NCBI GenBank assembly: GCA_028554755.1 | Contig: JAPTOF010000016.1 | Span: 2,492,501 to 2,556,500, forward strand | Source: Cordia subcordata | Taxonomy: Eukaryota; Streptophyta; Magnoliopsida; Boraginales; Cordiaceae | Reading direction: 5' to 3' | DNA length: 64,000 nt | In this document: positions 11,040 through 22,800 of the stretch, piece by piece | How the letters are laid out: every line of letters begins with the position of its first letter | Numbering within the stretch: the first letter of the stretch is position 1 | Position numbers and translations under genes: made by a program | The notes under the pieces: model-generated | What the model saw: only the letters and a program-made list of their open reading frames with translations | Databases searched by the model: none | Told to the model about the DNA's origin: nothing

Positions 11040-12093
11040 TGTCTAGAAAGTAGGTACATTGCTTCTACTAACTTGTCTAGCCTTCTTCCCTGGCCGATGG
11101 GTTCCTGTGAGCTTGTCTGCCAATGGCAACTCTTTTTCTTCCCTTTTGCTCCTCTAGCTTTCTCTTGCCTTGTGTTTTTCTTTTCTTCGTTTGGTCATGT
11201 TGGTAGGCTTGTTTGTTGGCTTTTGTTATTGCTACTTTAATTTGGTGTCAGAACTCTGTTCGTGTGTGATGGCGCATTATATGGAGTTTCTGGTTTTTCA
11301 TTTCCTCGATCGGATATTCTTGTTCCATTCTATGCGAATCATTTGTGTCTCACTTTTGGTGAGTTTCTCCCCTCTTTAGGGTTTTGTCGGGTGTTGGTTT
11401 TTAGAATCAAGCAGCCTAGGATTTCACCTTTGTGTTGTCCTTGAGCTTTGATTGGGCTATGCGTTGGTTATTTTTTTTTGAAGAGTTAACCAGAGGTGAA
11501 CTCCTTTCCCACCTGACCAGAGGCCCCATGACCAGGTGGGATGTTAAATAGGGATATGCATGAGTGGCAACCCTACCAGGGAGAGGACCAACGGGTTTTG
11601 AAATCCAGCAGCAGCCCCCACAATATTTCAGCAGGGTACTGCCGCCACACGGACTCGAACCCGCGTTGCCGGAGTGTCTCCACCCTAGTCACTTAGCCAC
11701 TTACCATCTCACCTATGGCCCTGGGGACTATGCGTTGGTTATTGTGTCTATGTTTGGTTTGGGCTGCTTAAGGTGAAGAAGTTGGTGCTTGGTCTGCTGT
11801 GTCAGTTAGGGTTTACAGAGAAGCTCTTGGACCATGCTCGGCGGGCAGGTGGACTTGGCCCATTTTCATTATTCCCTTGAGCCTCCTCATTTAACACCTT
11901 GGGCAGTTTTGGTCTTGATTGCTGGACTAGGTTGATAGCTAGTCTTTGACGTGTTTGTTGTGTTTTGGTTTGAGTATCTCTGTTTGGGCCCTAGCCCCTT
12001 TGTTAAGTGCTCCTTTGTTTCTAGATCTTGGTTTTTGGTCATGTCTTTTTGGGTTTGGTCTCTTGTTGATGGTTATTTTATTTAATGAAATCT
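11040..12093 (+). mobile_element. Probable 5'-truncated LINE 3' end, split by a SINE
   Basis: Outside the SINE, this is T/G-rich, low-A sequence without sustained coding. It ends in TTTAATGAAATCTC followed by a TA-type microsatellite at 12,095. A long GT-rich 3' region ending in AATGAAAT and a simple repeat tail resembles 3' ends of plant L1-type LINEs. No reverse-transcriptase frame is visible, so this rests on composition and the terminus. A decayed gene 3' UTR is an alternative. Confidence 0.35.
11473..11727 (-). mobile_element. tRNA-derived SINE with 16-bp target-site duplication
   Basis: Read on the minus strand, a tRNA-like head carries a box A region (GTAAGTGGCTAAGTG) and a box B (GGGTTCGAGTCC, plus-strand positions about 11,650-11,661). 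It is followed by a body of about 150 bp and an A-rich tail (plus-strand T run at about 11,471-11,479). CTATGCGTTGGTTATT flanks both sides, at 11,457-11,472 and 11,728-11,743. Pol III promoter boxes, A tail and long exact target duplications together define a SINE retroposed by LINE machinery. The perfect duplication suggests a fairly recent insertion. Confidence 0.9.
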
Positions 12094-12094
12094 C

Positions 12095-12095
12095 T

Positions 12096-12129
<34 letters not shown>

Positions 12130-12180
12130 CATATATATATATACACACACACAAACACACATACATACATACATATACGT
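12095..12180. repeat. (TA)n/(CA)n/(CATA)n compound microsatellite
   Basis: TA repeats pass into CA and CATA repeats directly after the LINE-like 3' end. It may be its expanded tail. Confidence 0.9.
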
Positions 12181-12649
12181 ATAAGATAAATAAGTAAAAA
12201 TTAACAAATAGCGAAAATAAAAATTAAAACAATCCAAAACCTAAACCCAAAATTTTGAAGTTTTTTCGGGATTTAATTATGACTTTTATTACCTGATGAA
12301 ACGAAATTTTTTCTCTCAAAAATCAAAGTCTGAACTTAAAAATATAAACAAATTCTAATCCCTACGTGAAAGGCGAAAAAGAAATATAAACATATAAAAA
12401 TTCTGAAAAACCCAAAAGGCATTCAAAATTTGTTAAGTTTTTATGAATGCTACTATCTGACCAAATAGCTTTTGTTTTCTTGATATCAAGAAATTTGAAG
12501 TCTAAAATCCAAACTTATTCTAGCCTTTCTGTGAAAGGTGTGAAAAAATAAAAGTAACTATTTTAATATATGCAGCAATATAGATGTGTTATTTTATTCT
12601 CACATTAGCATATAGACCTGCGCCATGTAACGCACCTTATATATATACA

Positions 12650-14259
12650 CTAGTATGTCACCTGTGTGATTGCACATGATGTGCTATATATAAGTAGAAC
12701 GATTTAGTTTTTATCCACCTAAATATTTCAAACAAATTATATGAACTAATTTTAGAAGATTAAACAATAATAATACACATACATTTAGTAATGTAACATT
12801 GTACTGGGGAAAAAATTAGACCTACCTAATAAAGAGATTTGCAACCATATAGTGAAAAAAGCCTATTGCTACAAATAGCTTAACAGTATTAAAACCAACT
12901 TTTTCATATGATCTACAATATAACTTGCTATATTTTACCAAAGCAAATAGAAATTAATGATATTACTACGCTTAAAATACTATCTAATGAATAAATTCCA
13001 ATATAGATGATAACATTTTAAGTAGTCAAATTCATATATATTTGTCAATTGGCAGAATTATGTTTAGGGTCTAAATTAAATTATAGATTAGAAAAGAATT
13101 TTGAAAAATCTTTTATTTTTACATATTCTTCTTAAAACAGAAGGAAGGCTTGCCTCCGTTTTCTAAAAATATATTTAATATTTAAATATAATAAATCATC
13201 ATAAGCTCTATACCAATTTAGTAAAAAAAAAAGAAGCAATATGTTAACAGAAAATAAAAGAATAACATACTAACAATGATTAAAATAACATTATTAAAAA
13301 AACGTATTTTTAGAGGAGAAGTTTAAATGAATAATAAAAACATGAATAAAAAATAAAAACCGAGATAAAGATATCATAATAGAGACAAATAAACACAACT
13401 CAAACCATAGATAATGAACTAATATTTAGATCGACGTGTAAGATAGTAGAATAATAAATAAATTTTTTTGGTATCTTTTCCTCCCGAAAAGTTATAAACT
13501 GAGGCAAAAGCAACAGAGATAATAAAAGGTTAGTGAAATATAATTGTATAACAATATAAACACATATATAAAAAAGGGTTTAATATAAGGGAAACCACCA
13601 ATTACTAATGATTCCAGTAACAATTAGTGTATAAATCGAAAAAGATTTGACAAAATTTGATAATATACATGTGATTATCTTATATATGCACAATTTTGAA
13701 ATTTGCGAAATATTATAATTTGGAATTATGGAAAAATTGTGGTGATAAAAAAGGAATCAATTGAATTGCGAGTATTTAAAACAAAAGAGAAACAAATCTG
13801 CAGTACCATGCGTGAAATTGGAATGTATGAGCTGAAATATAACACTAAAATAATGATTTAGCCATGATTTTGGGCTAATGATTGAGTGAAAATAATATAT
13901 GGAGAAGAAAAAGGAAATATTTTTGAATGCACGGGAAGGAAAAAAATCGAATTGAACAATAACTAAATGGTTTAATTGTAGGTAACAAACCTATAATGTC
14001 CATGTATATTTATGATTTTGAAAATCAAAAGAGTTAAGATTTTGTAATTACGGAGGATTTAAATAAAAAAATCAAATATAATGAAAAAGGAAGATTCTAG
14101 AAAAGGAAGATCATCTATGAAAATTTTCAAAAAAAAAAAAGAAAAAGACAGCTATGCATTTTTTTTAACATTATGGAGTAGTAAACACATGGCAACAAAG
14201 TTGTAGCGACACGTGACAACATGACATTCAATGGGGTCTGTTTTATACTGTAGTATAGA
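12650..14259 (-). mobile_element. Non-autonomous Helitron, 1,610 bp
   Basis: On the minus strand the element begins TCTATACTACAGTATAAAAC (from 14,259) and ends in CTAG (12,653-12,650). Before the end is an imperfect hairpin, ATGTGCAATCACACAGGTG, followed by ACATA. The base before TC is A and the base after CTAG is T. A 5' TC with the TCTATACTA-type motif, a 3' CTRR end with a hairpin about 10 nt upstream, and insertion between A and T without target duplication are the Helitron hallmarks. The interior is AT-rich, with no Rep/helicase coding. It was therefore mobilised in trans, if mobile at all. Confidence 0.7.
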
Positions 14260-14855
14260 TTTATTTTGAATTTTGTGTGATTTGAATAATCATTTAATTA
14301 AACATGAATCAATTCTATAAATAATATATATAATTTTGAACATTTATTAAATCTGGAATAAAAATGACAAAAGTAAAAAAAAAAATTATCTTTTGAATAA
14401 TTTTTATTAATTTGTCAATGATAAAAAAAAAGTTAAGATTAACCTTAACGACTAAATATAATTCTAAAAAAAAAAAGGGATGTGACGTGGCATCTCTACA
14501 TGGGCACTAAACTAGGAAATATAAATTGTAGTAGTCCTTTTGTACCCTAGTTTTGCATGGGTATAGATAAGTCTTTTATATTTTTTAATTTTTCTAGAAA
14601 TCTATAAATGTGATTGTGTGCATTTTTATTTTTTCCAACTAAGCATCATATAAACATAATACCCTCATATTTAAAAAATCAGACATGACTATAGGCATTT
14701 ACCTGGCTAATACAATAATGTATCTCAATATTTTGTTTAATAATTGCTACAATTAAAAATATCTTTTATTTATTGAGTTAGTAAAGTTATTTTAATCATT
14801 TTTATTAAATATTAAATGATAGGGACTAAAGGATTAAAAAATAATTTGGAGTGAT

Positions 14856-14893
<38 letters not shown>

Positions 14894-15851
14894 TTCAAAA
14901 AAGGTTAACTTAAAAACTAAAAAGAAAAATATAGGGAGTTGTAGTAATCATGTAGATTTGTTAGTATTGAAGACTATTTAATATAAATATACCCACAAAA
15001 GTTAATCAATTGGTGACATGATTTTTGTTAAAGCCTCTTAAATTTTGGTGAGTTAATTATATATAGATTTGTTTATTATTTTGTCATTTTTTTGATAGTC
15101 TTATTTGGATTTAGTAGTAATATATTTTCTATATCATTTTCCTTTTCACGTTCTTAATTTTCTTTGGATTGCATTGACTAATTATTTTGCACTTTGTTTT
15201 ATGATTTTATAGATGCCATAATCTTTTATTTTCTTATAATTGAAAATTGAGGACTTTTCTACTTTGTATATTACTATTAGTGGAAATACATAATTTAACT
15301 ATATAATTTAAATTATATTTTCTCTCATATTAGCCTATATTGCATCTAAAATATTCAAAAATTTGATCGAAGTTTACATTTGGATTAAATATAATATTAA
15401 AATCTTTTAAAGTCAATGTAGATTTTTTAAAAAATTTTCCTATGCTTGAAGATATTATTTGAAATTAGAAATTATGTATTTTTTAAATTTTTTTCTTCTC
15501 TTTCATTTTGTTTATTAAATATTTGCTACATATTATATAATAAAATAAAAAATTTTAATTTTCCTTTGGTACTCATTTAAGATTATTTTATTCTTTTTTA
15601 ATAATTTTTAGTACAAATTAGTAATTACTATCCTTTATAATTTTTTTCTTTTTTCTCATCCTCTCCATTAAATTGTACTAACCAACTATTTTATTAACTC
15701 TAATCGTAATATAGATGATGTTGTAGTCTTTTCTCTTATATTTGAATTTTGCATATTACATTCGAGAGAATATATAATTTAATTTGCACTTTATCTTTTT
15801 TAAGTTTATGTGACATTCAAAGGGATTGTTAAGTTTAATTTATGTATACCT

Positions 15852-15909
<58 letters not shown>

Positions 15910-16118
15910 TGCATTTACACGCACACACACACATATATATATATTTATTAATTAATTGTGATTGTTTAATATTAAATTTTTAATGCCATCCTATTAATGT
16001 TAATCAAAACCCATTAATCCATTTAAAGGGAAAAAAACAAAAACTAACATGTCATAATAATAACATATTAAAATATTGACATTACAACCATAAAGTTCGC
16101 ATGCAATCTTGTAGAACA

Positions 16119-16167
<49 letters not shown>

Positions 16168-16600
16168 AGCTATTTTTATGGAGTTGTGTGCATTCTTTTC
16201 TCTTTCATCTTTTCAGTCCAGTTCTCATTCTGATCACACTGTATATATTTAATTTTTTTAGTTTTATTTTTTTTAAATATGCACTGGTTAATTTCAAATT
16301 AAACTAGTAGATAAATTTCCTTGTATAGTTTGGGAATATACTTGTATACTTTGGATTCCCTGTGATGAAAAAGGTTCTGTTTGAGAGAATTAAAACCATT
16401 TAATACCCATTTTTTTGGAGATTTAAATTTAATGAATATTTGAGATAATGTGATCTATATATAAATAATTAAATTTTTTTTATATTAATATGAGAGAATT
16501 AACGATATGAGAAGATAACAGTGATCGAAACTTAGTAATGTACGGAGGGGGGATCGGATGCTTGGATGTTAGGACTTTGTGAATCCCAACCTTGGTTTTG
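14260..16600. other. AT-rich intergenic DNA with microsatellites, no gene seen
   Basis: No open frame with protein-like composition occurs on either strand. The stretch contains (CA)n(TA)n at about 14,855-14,893, a compound TA/CA repeat at 15,855-15,945 and (TA)n at 16,122-16,162. Confidence 0.7.
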
Positions 16601-16624
16601 AGCCAAAAAAAGAAAAAAGAAAAT

Positions 16625-16830
16625 CTCATGGGAAATATCATCATAATCATTCCCACAAATGACAACAGCGCCGTCTCCCCTAGTGGGACCTAAAAATTCT
16701 CTTCTATAAAAATGGAGTCATTCCGTATACTCCATCCTCTTGCCTCCACTCTCTTGTATGCCTGTGTACTCTCTTCTATCCTCCGACCTGCAATCTCTTG
16801 CATAGATGGCATTGGTCGTCTAGTTTTTGC
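16625..16830 (+). promoter_or_regulatory. Orphan promoter and 5'-leader copy
   Basis: The sequence GGGAAATATCATCAT begins a block that resembles 22,680-22,790 (both continue into ACAAATGACAA). CGTCTCCCC, CTATAAA and CCTCTTGCCTCC phrases follow, as they do at 19,697-19,770. A TATA-like TATAAAA lies at 16,706-16,712, with a pyrimidine-rich leader after it. No open frame follows, so this looks like the front of a duplicated gene whose body is gone. Confidence 0.45.
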
Positions 16831-18059
16831 TATTTTCTTGTTTTTTTTTACGATCGTCTAATTGTTTCAGCTCCCAAGGGGCTTTTAGACAACCATGTAG
16901 TTTGTTATTTTCTTTTTTCCTTTTAAATTTTATGCTTTTCTTTTACTAGGTTGCTGGAAATGATGACTAGAAATTCATAATAAGGATGTCTATCCCTTAT
17001 AATTTCCCCCTCACCTAGGATTCGAACCTATTGAAAATGTTGTTATGAGAAGGGTAGTTTCATTAAGCTATAGTAAAAGAGAATATAGTTATAATTAGAT
17101 ATATATATATATATATATATTTATAATGATAATAGTAGTCGTAGTAGTAATATATTGTTAAAACATAATAGAAATAGTCTTTCAAGAACAATTTTCATCA
17201 ATGTTGTAAAGACATACTTTTTATTTAGTAGAAAGAACATAAAATTGTTAGGATAAAAAAATAAATAAATTACACTATGAGGATAAGATAGCAAGAGAAA
17301 AAGAACACTAGAAGCTAGTCTCAAATGTTAATCGACGAAAAGTTATTTTAAACACTAAAAAGCTATTTAAAAAACTACCTTACAATACTATTTATTGAAC
17401 AACCATAACTTCAAAACATATTATTTTCATGAATCAAAATATTAAAAGTTATTTAAAAAGATGGTGATAAATAGGGCCTTAATAGGAAAAGGGTCCCTAT
17501 TGTTTCAAAAGAAACCAACTCAGTCCTCACCCTATTGTATGATGAATTGTATTTATCGTTAAAAATAGTAATACTAAAAAAGTATGGGTCAATCCTTTAG
17601 CATAATTGTCAGCAATTTTATTCAATTGAATGCTAATAATTGATACCAAACCATTGGGTCTTTTGGTTTTCAAGATTCAATGCTGACAATCTCTATGCAA
17701 GTGCTAGTAATAAAGAACCATATCGCACTTTAGCTAAATTCAACCCAATATTGACAAATATAAAGGAGACGCTTTCTCGAAATGTTGGGAAAAGAAAGCA
17801 TCATCAATTTTTTTTTATTGACGATTTTGAACTCGTTATTAAACTTTAAACATTACCAATAATATAATTTTCTTTGAATAAGTATTAGATTTTACTTATA
17901 CTGTCCTAGTGTTTCCTAATAATAGCACAGTGTCATTTATAGATTTTGTGCTACAGTTGTCAATCTTCATGTTTTTTTTCCCAAATCGAACCTTTTCAAA
18001 TGGGGGCCATGCAGACCCCTTAACTTTGGACTTTGAGAAGTTTGTAGTCTATATGATAC

Positions 18060-19775
18060 AATCGGAAAGTACGTATGTGATTATGTAAACTCATTGTTGG
18101 ATGAGCAGTAATATATAGCAATACTTAAATTTTATTCAAGTTTTTACGAATTTGACGTTTCAAACGGTGATTTCAAATGAAAACCCCTATATGCTTTGTT
18201 CATGCATGGATATTCCAAAGGAAAACAAGTCAACAACAGATCACAACACAAAATAATACAAAACTACAAGAGAGTGCTCTTCTCTAACTAAAATTAGAGG
18301 AATTTAGTATAGTCCACACAGAATAATTAACCTATACTTACAATATTATATCAACAAGAAAAATTAAACTAAATAGATGAGAGATATCGATAATGTCGTC
18401 CTTTTTTTGTCTCACTTATGTATAAACGTCGGCATTTTGGCTTTTTCTTACAACCAAACGGTTGACCGGTAATCTTGAGAAACCTCCATTAACTCCAAGA
18501 ATTTAAAGGGACATTTTTTTTAATAGTTGAGAGACGGAATTTAGCCAAAATTGAAGAATAAAAAATCCCTGAAATAAAATGGATGATCGAAATTTTTTAG
18601 ATTTGATATAAAATAGTTAGATTGGGGCTTGTTTATTACGATTTTCCAGAGGAGAAATTCCTACAGTACTTTTTTGGGATTGATAATAATACTCCCGCAT
18701 AGACAAGCTTACCATAAATCGCATAATTAATTTATACTTATTAAATTTTAAGTATATATGAATTTTTTATATTTAATAATAGATAAAATATGTAAATTAA
18801 TTTATATTCATATAGCTCACAAATAAAGGTCCAAAATTTATATATGTGTACATATAAATGATAGCTATAATTTATAACTTATAGGTGTACATGAAGTAGA
18901 TTTAGAATGTGATGTCGGAAAATTCACCTAAGTCATGAAAGACAAATAAAATAACACTTAATATTTGAAAAGAAAAAAATGCCTTATAAGCAAAGAATTA
19001 ACGCTGGTAGTTAAAGGAGTGTAAAATATCACTTTTTCATAAGTTTAAGTGCTTGTATTAAAAGTTTTTAAGTTCAAACCTTTAGTTTCATATTTTGTAG
19101 AGTTTAGATCCTAAAACTATTATTTTTTTTCCCTTTTCCTTTTCCATTCAATTTGTCTTTGCCTTGGATTATGTATGCTAATTTTTTTCCTTCTTTCATT
19201 TTTTCAGTCCACTTCTTATTCTTATCACATTGTATTTGATTTTTTTTTTATCTTTTTAGTTTTAATTTTTTTGAGTATGCGAGGGATCCATCTAGTAGAT
19301 AAGTTTCCTTGGATAGTTAGGGATATGCACTCGTGCAATTTGGATTGTCTCTTATGTGAAAGTTTTGATTGAGCTTGATAAAAGTCGCTTTAGCTTTCCT
19401 AGTCCAAAAAGAAAGAAAACAAAAAATAGATAGATACATAGATTTATCTGCTTTGACAGCCATTATATCCTACATGATGTGAACAAATTCGATGAAAACT
19501 TGGGCATTTGGGGGGTGGGCCCACCGATGGTGACCGACACCTCGTTGAGTACGGAGGTTGATCTGATAAATTAAAGCTAGCTCGACTGTGGCGCCCGTCC
19601 CATTGCAGAGCAGCATAATAATCTAAACCACAAACGACAGCTCAGGGTATTTTAGGCCCCCCAAAATAACAGAAAAGAAAACGACGACACAGCGCGTCTC
19701 CCCAGTGACTCTCTATAAAGTTGGGGCAATTCGTCTTCCTTCCTCTTCGCTTTCCTCCACGTACTCTTTTGTAAA
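18060..19775. repeat. Segmental duplication, copy lacking the membrane-protein ORF
   Basis: Positions 18,270-18,720 match 21,955-22,400 (shared: CAACAAGAAAAATTAAACTAA, GTTGAC, TAATCTTGAGAAA). Positions 19,480-19,605 match 22,510-22,680 (shared: CGATGAAA, CCTCGTTGA, CTAGCTCGACTGT). Positions 18,070-18,240 resemble 23,745-24,235. At 21.9 kb this DNA is the promoter and 5' leader of the 201-residue membrane-protein gene. Here the corresponding downstream side has no ORF. About 600 bp (18,720-19,480) is inserted relative to the other copy. Confidence 0.65.
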
Positions 19776-20713
19776 TGGGAGGGTACGTTGTCTATCTTTT
19801 AGGATCAATTGTATAGCATTTTTCGTAATTTGTCATAAATATATATTATTTTATATAATTTTAAAATATGCTCAGACACTTTTTTAAGTACTTATGTATT
19901 ACATATTTTAAAAATCACATATTGGTCTTGTACCTATTTTCTGAGTCATATGATTTATATATTTTAAGAACATGTGGGAGATCTCGTGCTTATTTTGAAA
20001 CTATAAGGAGGTAATATCCACTTATACACGGACAGAACTATGGTGGTGGCATCCACATATATACATGTAGTAGGCTTCTTTCTTTTCTCTTCTTTGGATT
20101 AAAATGATTAGTGAAACTATTTATGTTGGTGATATTTGGATTAAAATTATGGACTTGTGAAGTTGAGTGTTGATTATTTGGATCGAAACATACACACAGA
20201 TCTTTTTCTTTTTTTTTGGGTGTGTGTGTGTGTTTTTTTTTTAATTTTTTATTTTTATATGTATGTGGTGGTAGTGCTTGCATGTGGGGATGTAGTGGTG
20301 GTGAGATGATCACTGTCTTGAGCGAAGATAATGGCTATGGAGGTTTTTTTTTTTAATGTTATAATATTTTTTTTTGGGAGAGAAGGGTATTTTTGACTAA
20401 AATTAAGTTTATAACACAAAAAGGTATGTCTAGTTGCAAACTCACAGTTAAAAGTAACGATTTTTTTTAACGGAAGAGAGTATCGTGCTTATTTTTTAAG
20501 ACGACAGGGGGTTCGATGCCTATTTTTAAACGATAGTGACTAATTGTACATTTATAACTAACTAAAGAGTGTACGGTGCCATTTACCCTTCATTCATTTG
20601 ATTACTTATTTATTCAAAAATCAATATTGTCCAATAGCACTGATGTCGTATTAATCTAATCTGACAAAATTACACTGCGGAATTCTTAATAATTAAATTC
20701 ATTTTGTATGTAG

Positions 20714-20742
20714 TACCGTGCGATGCATGGGTTTTACGCTAG
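20714..20742 (+). mobile_element. Helitron-like 3' terminus
   Basis: A hairpin (ACCGTGC-GAT-GCATGGGT) is followed by TTTACG and CTAG, with T as the next base. Hairpin plus CTAG|T is the canonical Helitron 3' end. No matching 5' TC end was found upstream, so the element length is unknown. Confidence 0.5.
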
Positions 20743-20870
20743 TATATAGTATGTGTGTGTATATATATATATATGTATTTATATATATATGTATCTATAT
20801 ATGTATCTATGTATATACATATGTATCTATATATATATATCTATGTATATATATATATATATGTATATGT
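20743..20870. repeat. TA/TATG/TATC compound microsatellite
   Basis: TA-type repeats with interspersed GTATCTATATATGTATCT phrases directly follow the Helitron-like terminus. The 63-residue frame across it is an artefact. Confidence 0.9.
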
Positions 20871-21317
20871 AATTTGGCCACCCCTCACTGGTCAATAGTT
20901 TTTAGATAGCCCGGTTTGCTGCACCGCTTTGCTGTTATTTATTTTTATTTTTTGACTACATCGTGGGAAATGACTAGAAATTCATAGTAAGGGTGTCTAT
21001 TTGCCTGACAAATCTTTCTCTTCCAGTAGCATTCGAATCTATTAGAAAGATGTCTATTTATCTTAGAGTTTCTCTCCCTTCATAGTATTCGATTATAAAT
21101 TAAATCATCACTTTAAGGAAAAAGGAAAAAAAAAAAGAAAAGAGTATTCCCTGAATCACTGTTTATAAATGCAATTCTTATGAAATTCATTTCACATCAG
21201 TAATGCATGGTTTCTCACACCCCAAATGTATGTAAATTTGGGTTGCACCAACCAACCAACTTGAGCTGTATCATTTCTTTTTGCCTCATTTCATTGGCTA
21301 TGAGTTTACAAATTCAA

Positions 21318-21923
21318 CTAAGCCCCTCCAGAGACTAATGAAGAAATTCTTGACAAGAGCAACCATTTTCCAAAACCGAAGATAGGATTGATAATCCCCC
21401 CCCCCCCCCCACCTTGCTCCATCATTCTGGCGTCGTAAATGCAATAAATCAACTCGGCCACTGCAATGAGGAAACACAACAAGTATGGAGCCAATGTAAG
21501 CGAGTCCGGGAACACCACTGATGCTAGTGATCCCAAGGACAGGTACCCAAAGAACCAGCCACAAAAATAAGCAATCTTCTTAACTGTTGGAGGGAAGCGC
21601 CTACTTCGCTTAGCGTCGTATGCAACGCAATACGCCAGAAAACTCGCAGCCGCCAAGTAGGTGGATTTGGGGTGCGTTTCAAATGGTGATGTGTCCTTCC
21701 CTTGATACTTCAATTGCAGAAAGTTCAGCAACACCGGAACCACAAAGAAGAGAATTGCGTGCGGAGAATGGCCAGCAATATAATCGCCATCTTCCAGCAA
21801 GTCGAAAACCCACTCGATCAAGCCAGTAACAGCTGGGAAGTTGAGTAGTGTCCTAACATTGAAGCCTCTTGATCCCATTCCATCACCAGGGATGGTCGCT
21901 GATGATCTTTCTACGTTTGGCAT
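21318..21923 (-). CDS. Multi-spanning membrane protein of unknown function, 201 aa
   Basis: This is a single uninterrupted exon from an ATG at 21,923 to TAG at 21,318. The N-terminal 45 residues are soluble (MPNVERSSATIPGDGMG). Hydrophobic segments follow at about 57-73, 88-104, 115-138, 141-165 and, more weakly, 180-197, predicting four to five membrane spans. A conserved-looking loop (THPKSTYLAAASFLAYC) precedes the second span. Near the C-terminus is a run of six glycines encoded by 15 consecutive C on the plus strand (21,396-21,410), a frameshift-prone tract. Upstream, GACTATATTATACG (minus, about 21,992-22,005) can serve as a TATA box. The upstream DNA is duplicated at 18.2-19.6 kb without the ORF. 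I do not recognise a characterised family. Length, coherent membrane topology and an intact frame argue for a real gene. Confidence 0.75.
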   Translation of the reverse strand: MPNVERSSATIPGDGMGSRGFNVRTLLNFPAVTGLIEWVFDLLEDGDYIAGHSPHAILFFVVPVLLNFLQLKYQGKDTSPFETHPKSTYLAAASFLAYCVAYDAKRSRRFPPTVKKIAYFCGWFFGYLSLGSLASVVFPDSLTLAPYLLCFLIAVAELIYCIYDARMMEQGGGGGGIINPIFGFGKWLLLSRISSLVSGGA

Positions 21924-21989
21924 TGGATTTCTGAAAATTCACTTGACCAAGAAGATGAGAGTGCGATGCTCTCTCTACCTAAAACCAGA

Positions 21990-22006
21990 GGCGTATAATA
22001 TAGTCC
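21990..22006 (-). promoter_or_regulatory. TATA-box region of the membrane-protein gene
   Basis: The minus-strand sequence GACTATATTATACGCC lies about 70-80 bp upstream of the ATG. The duplicated copy at about 18,305-18,320 keeps a related GGACTATACTAAATTCC, suggesting this is the core promoter. Confidence 0.45.
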
Positions 22007-22499
22007 ACAATAGACTATGCTTACAATATTAATCAATTACTATATATATCAACAAGAAAAATTAAACTAAGAAGATGAGGGATATCAACAATGTCTTCTT
22101 TTGTTCTGCCTAGCTCACTTATGCATGAAGTTGCTCTAAGTGTATTCTGACTTTTTCTAACAAGCCAAATGGTTGACGGTTAATCTTGAGAAATCTCCAT
22201 TAATTCCAAGGACTTGTAGACCTGCTTAGTGATTCAGCCAAAACTGAGGGACTAAAAAAAAAAAAAAAATCTCTTCCCTGAACTAAAATGGACGATATAT
22301 GGGAATTTTTTATATTTCATAGAAGAGAAATTCCTACAATATTTTTCAGGATTGGAAATAGTACTCCCTGGAACACAAGTACCTTACCATAAGAGGGAAA
22401 ATTTTCGAGGACTAATTTTAATAGCTCAACGTCATGGAGAATGTATGTATCGGATGGATAGATAAATATGATACACCACCTATCCTTGTCCCGAAAACT

Positions 22500-22800
22500 A
22501 AGCAAAACGTACGTGAGAACATTGGGTTCGATGAAAGCTTGGGGCGTTTGGAGGCGGGTTCGGCTACGGTGATCCGACCCAAACCTCGTTGAATACGGAT
22601 CGGAGGGAGATCCTTGGATGTCATCACCACCTTCTGAATAAGCTAAACCTAGCTAGCTCGACTGTTCCAACCGTCCCATTGGGAAATATCATCATCATCG
22701 TCATCTCCGACAAATGACAATGGTCGTTTAGTTCTTGCAATTCTCTCCCCATTCGCTCAGCTCGATGCTCTCAAGGTAGAGGGGAAAGCATGGGAATTAA
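22500..22800 (+). promoter_or_regulatory. Orphan promoter/leader copy divergent from the membrane-protein gene
   Basis: Positions 22,510-22,690 match 19,480-19,605 and, in the TAAGCTAAACCTAGCTAGCT-type phrase, 8,027-8,065. The following GGGAAATATCATCATC and ACAAATGACAATGG match 16,628-16,665. No open frame follows on the plus strand. Confidence 0.4.

Noticed and set aside
11640..11665. tRNA-like box B (GGGTTCGAGTCC, minus) suggesting a tRNA gene
   Set aside because: No acceptor stem or cloverleaf can be formed. Long flanking target duplications and an A tail show that it is the head of a SINE.
17015..17045. Second box-B-like GGTTCGAATCC (minus) near 17.03 kb
   Set aside because: No box A or tRNA fold was found. 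The surrounding phrase (GACTAGAAATTCATAATAAGG) recurs near 20,970 as part of a dispersed repeat.
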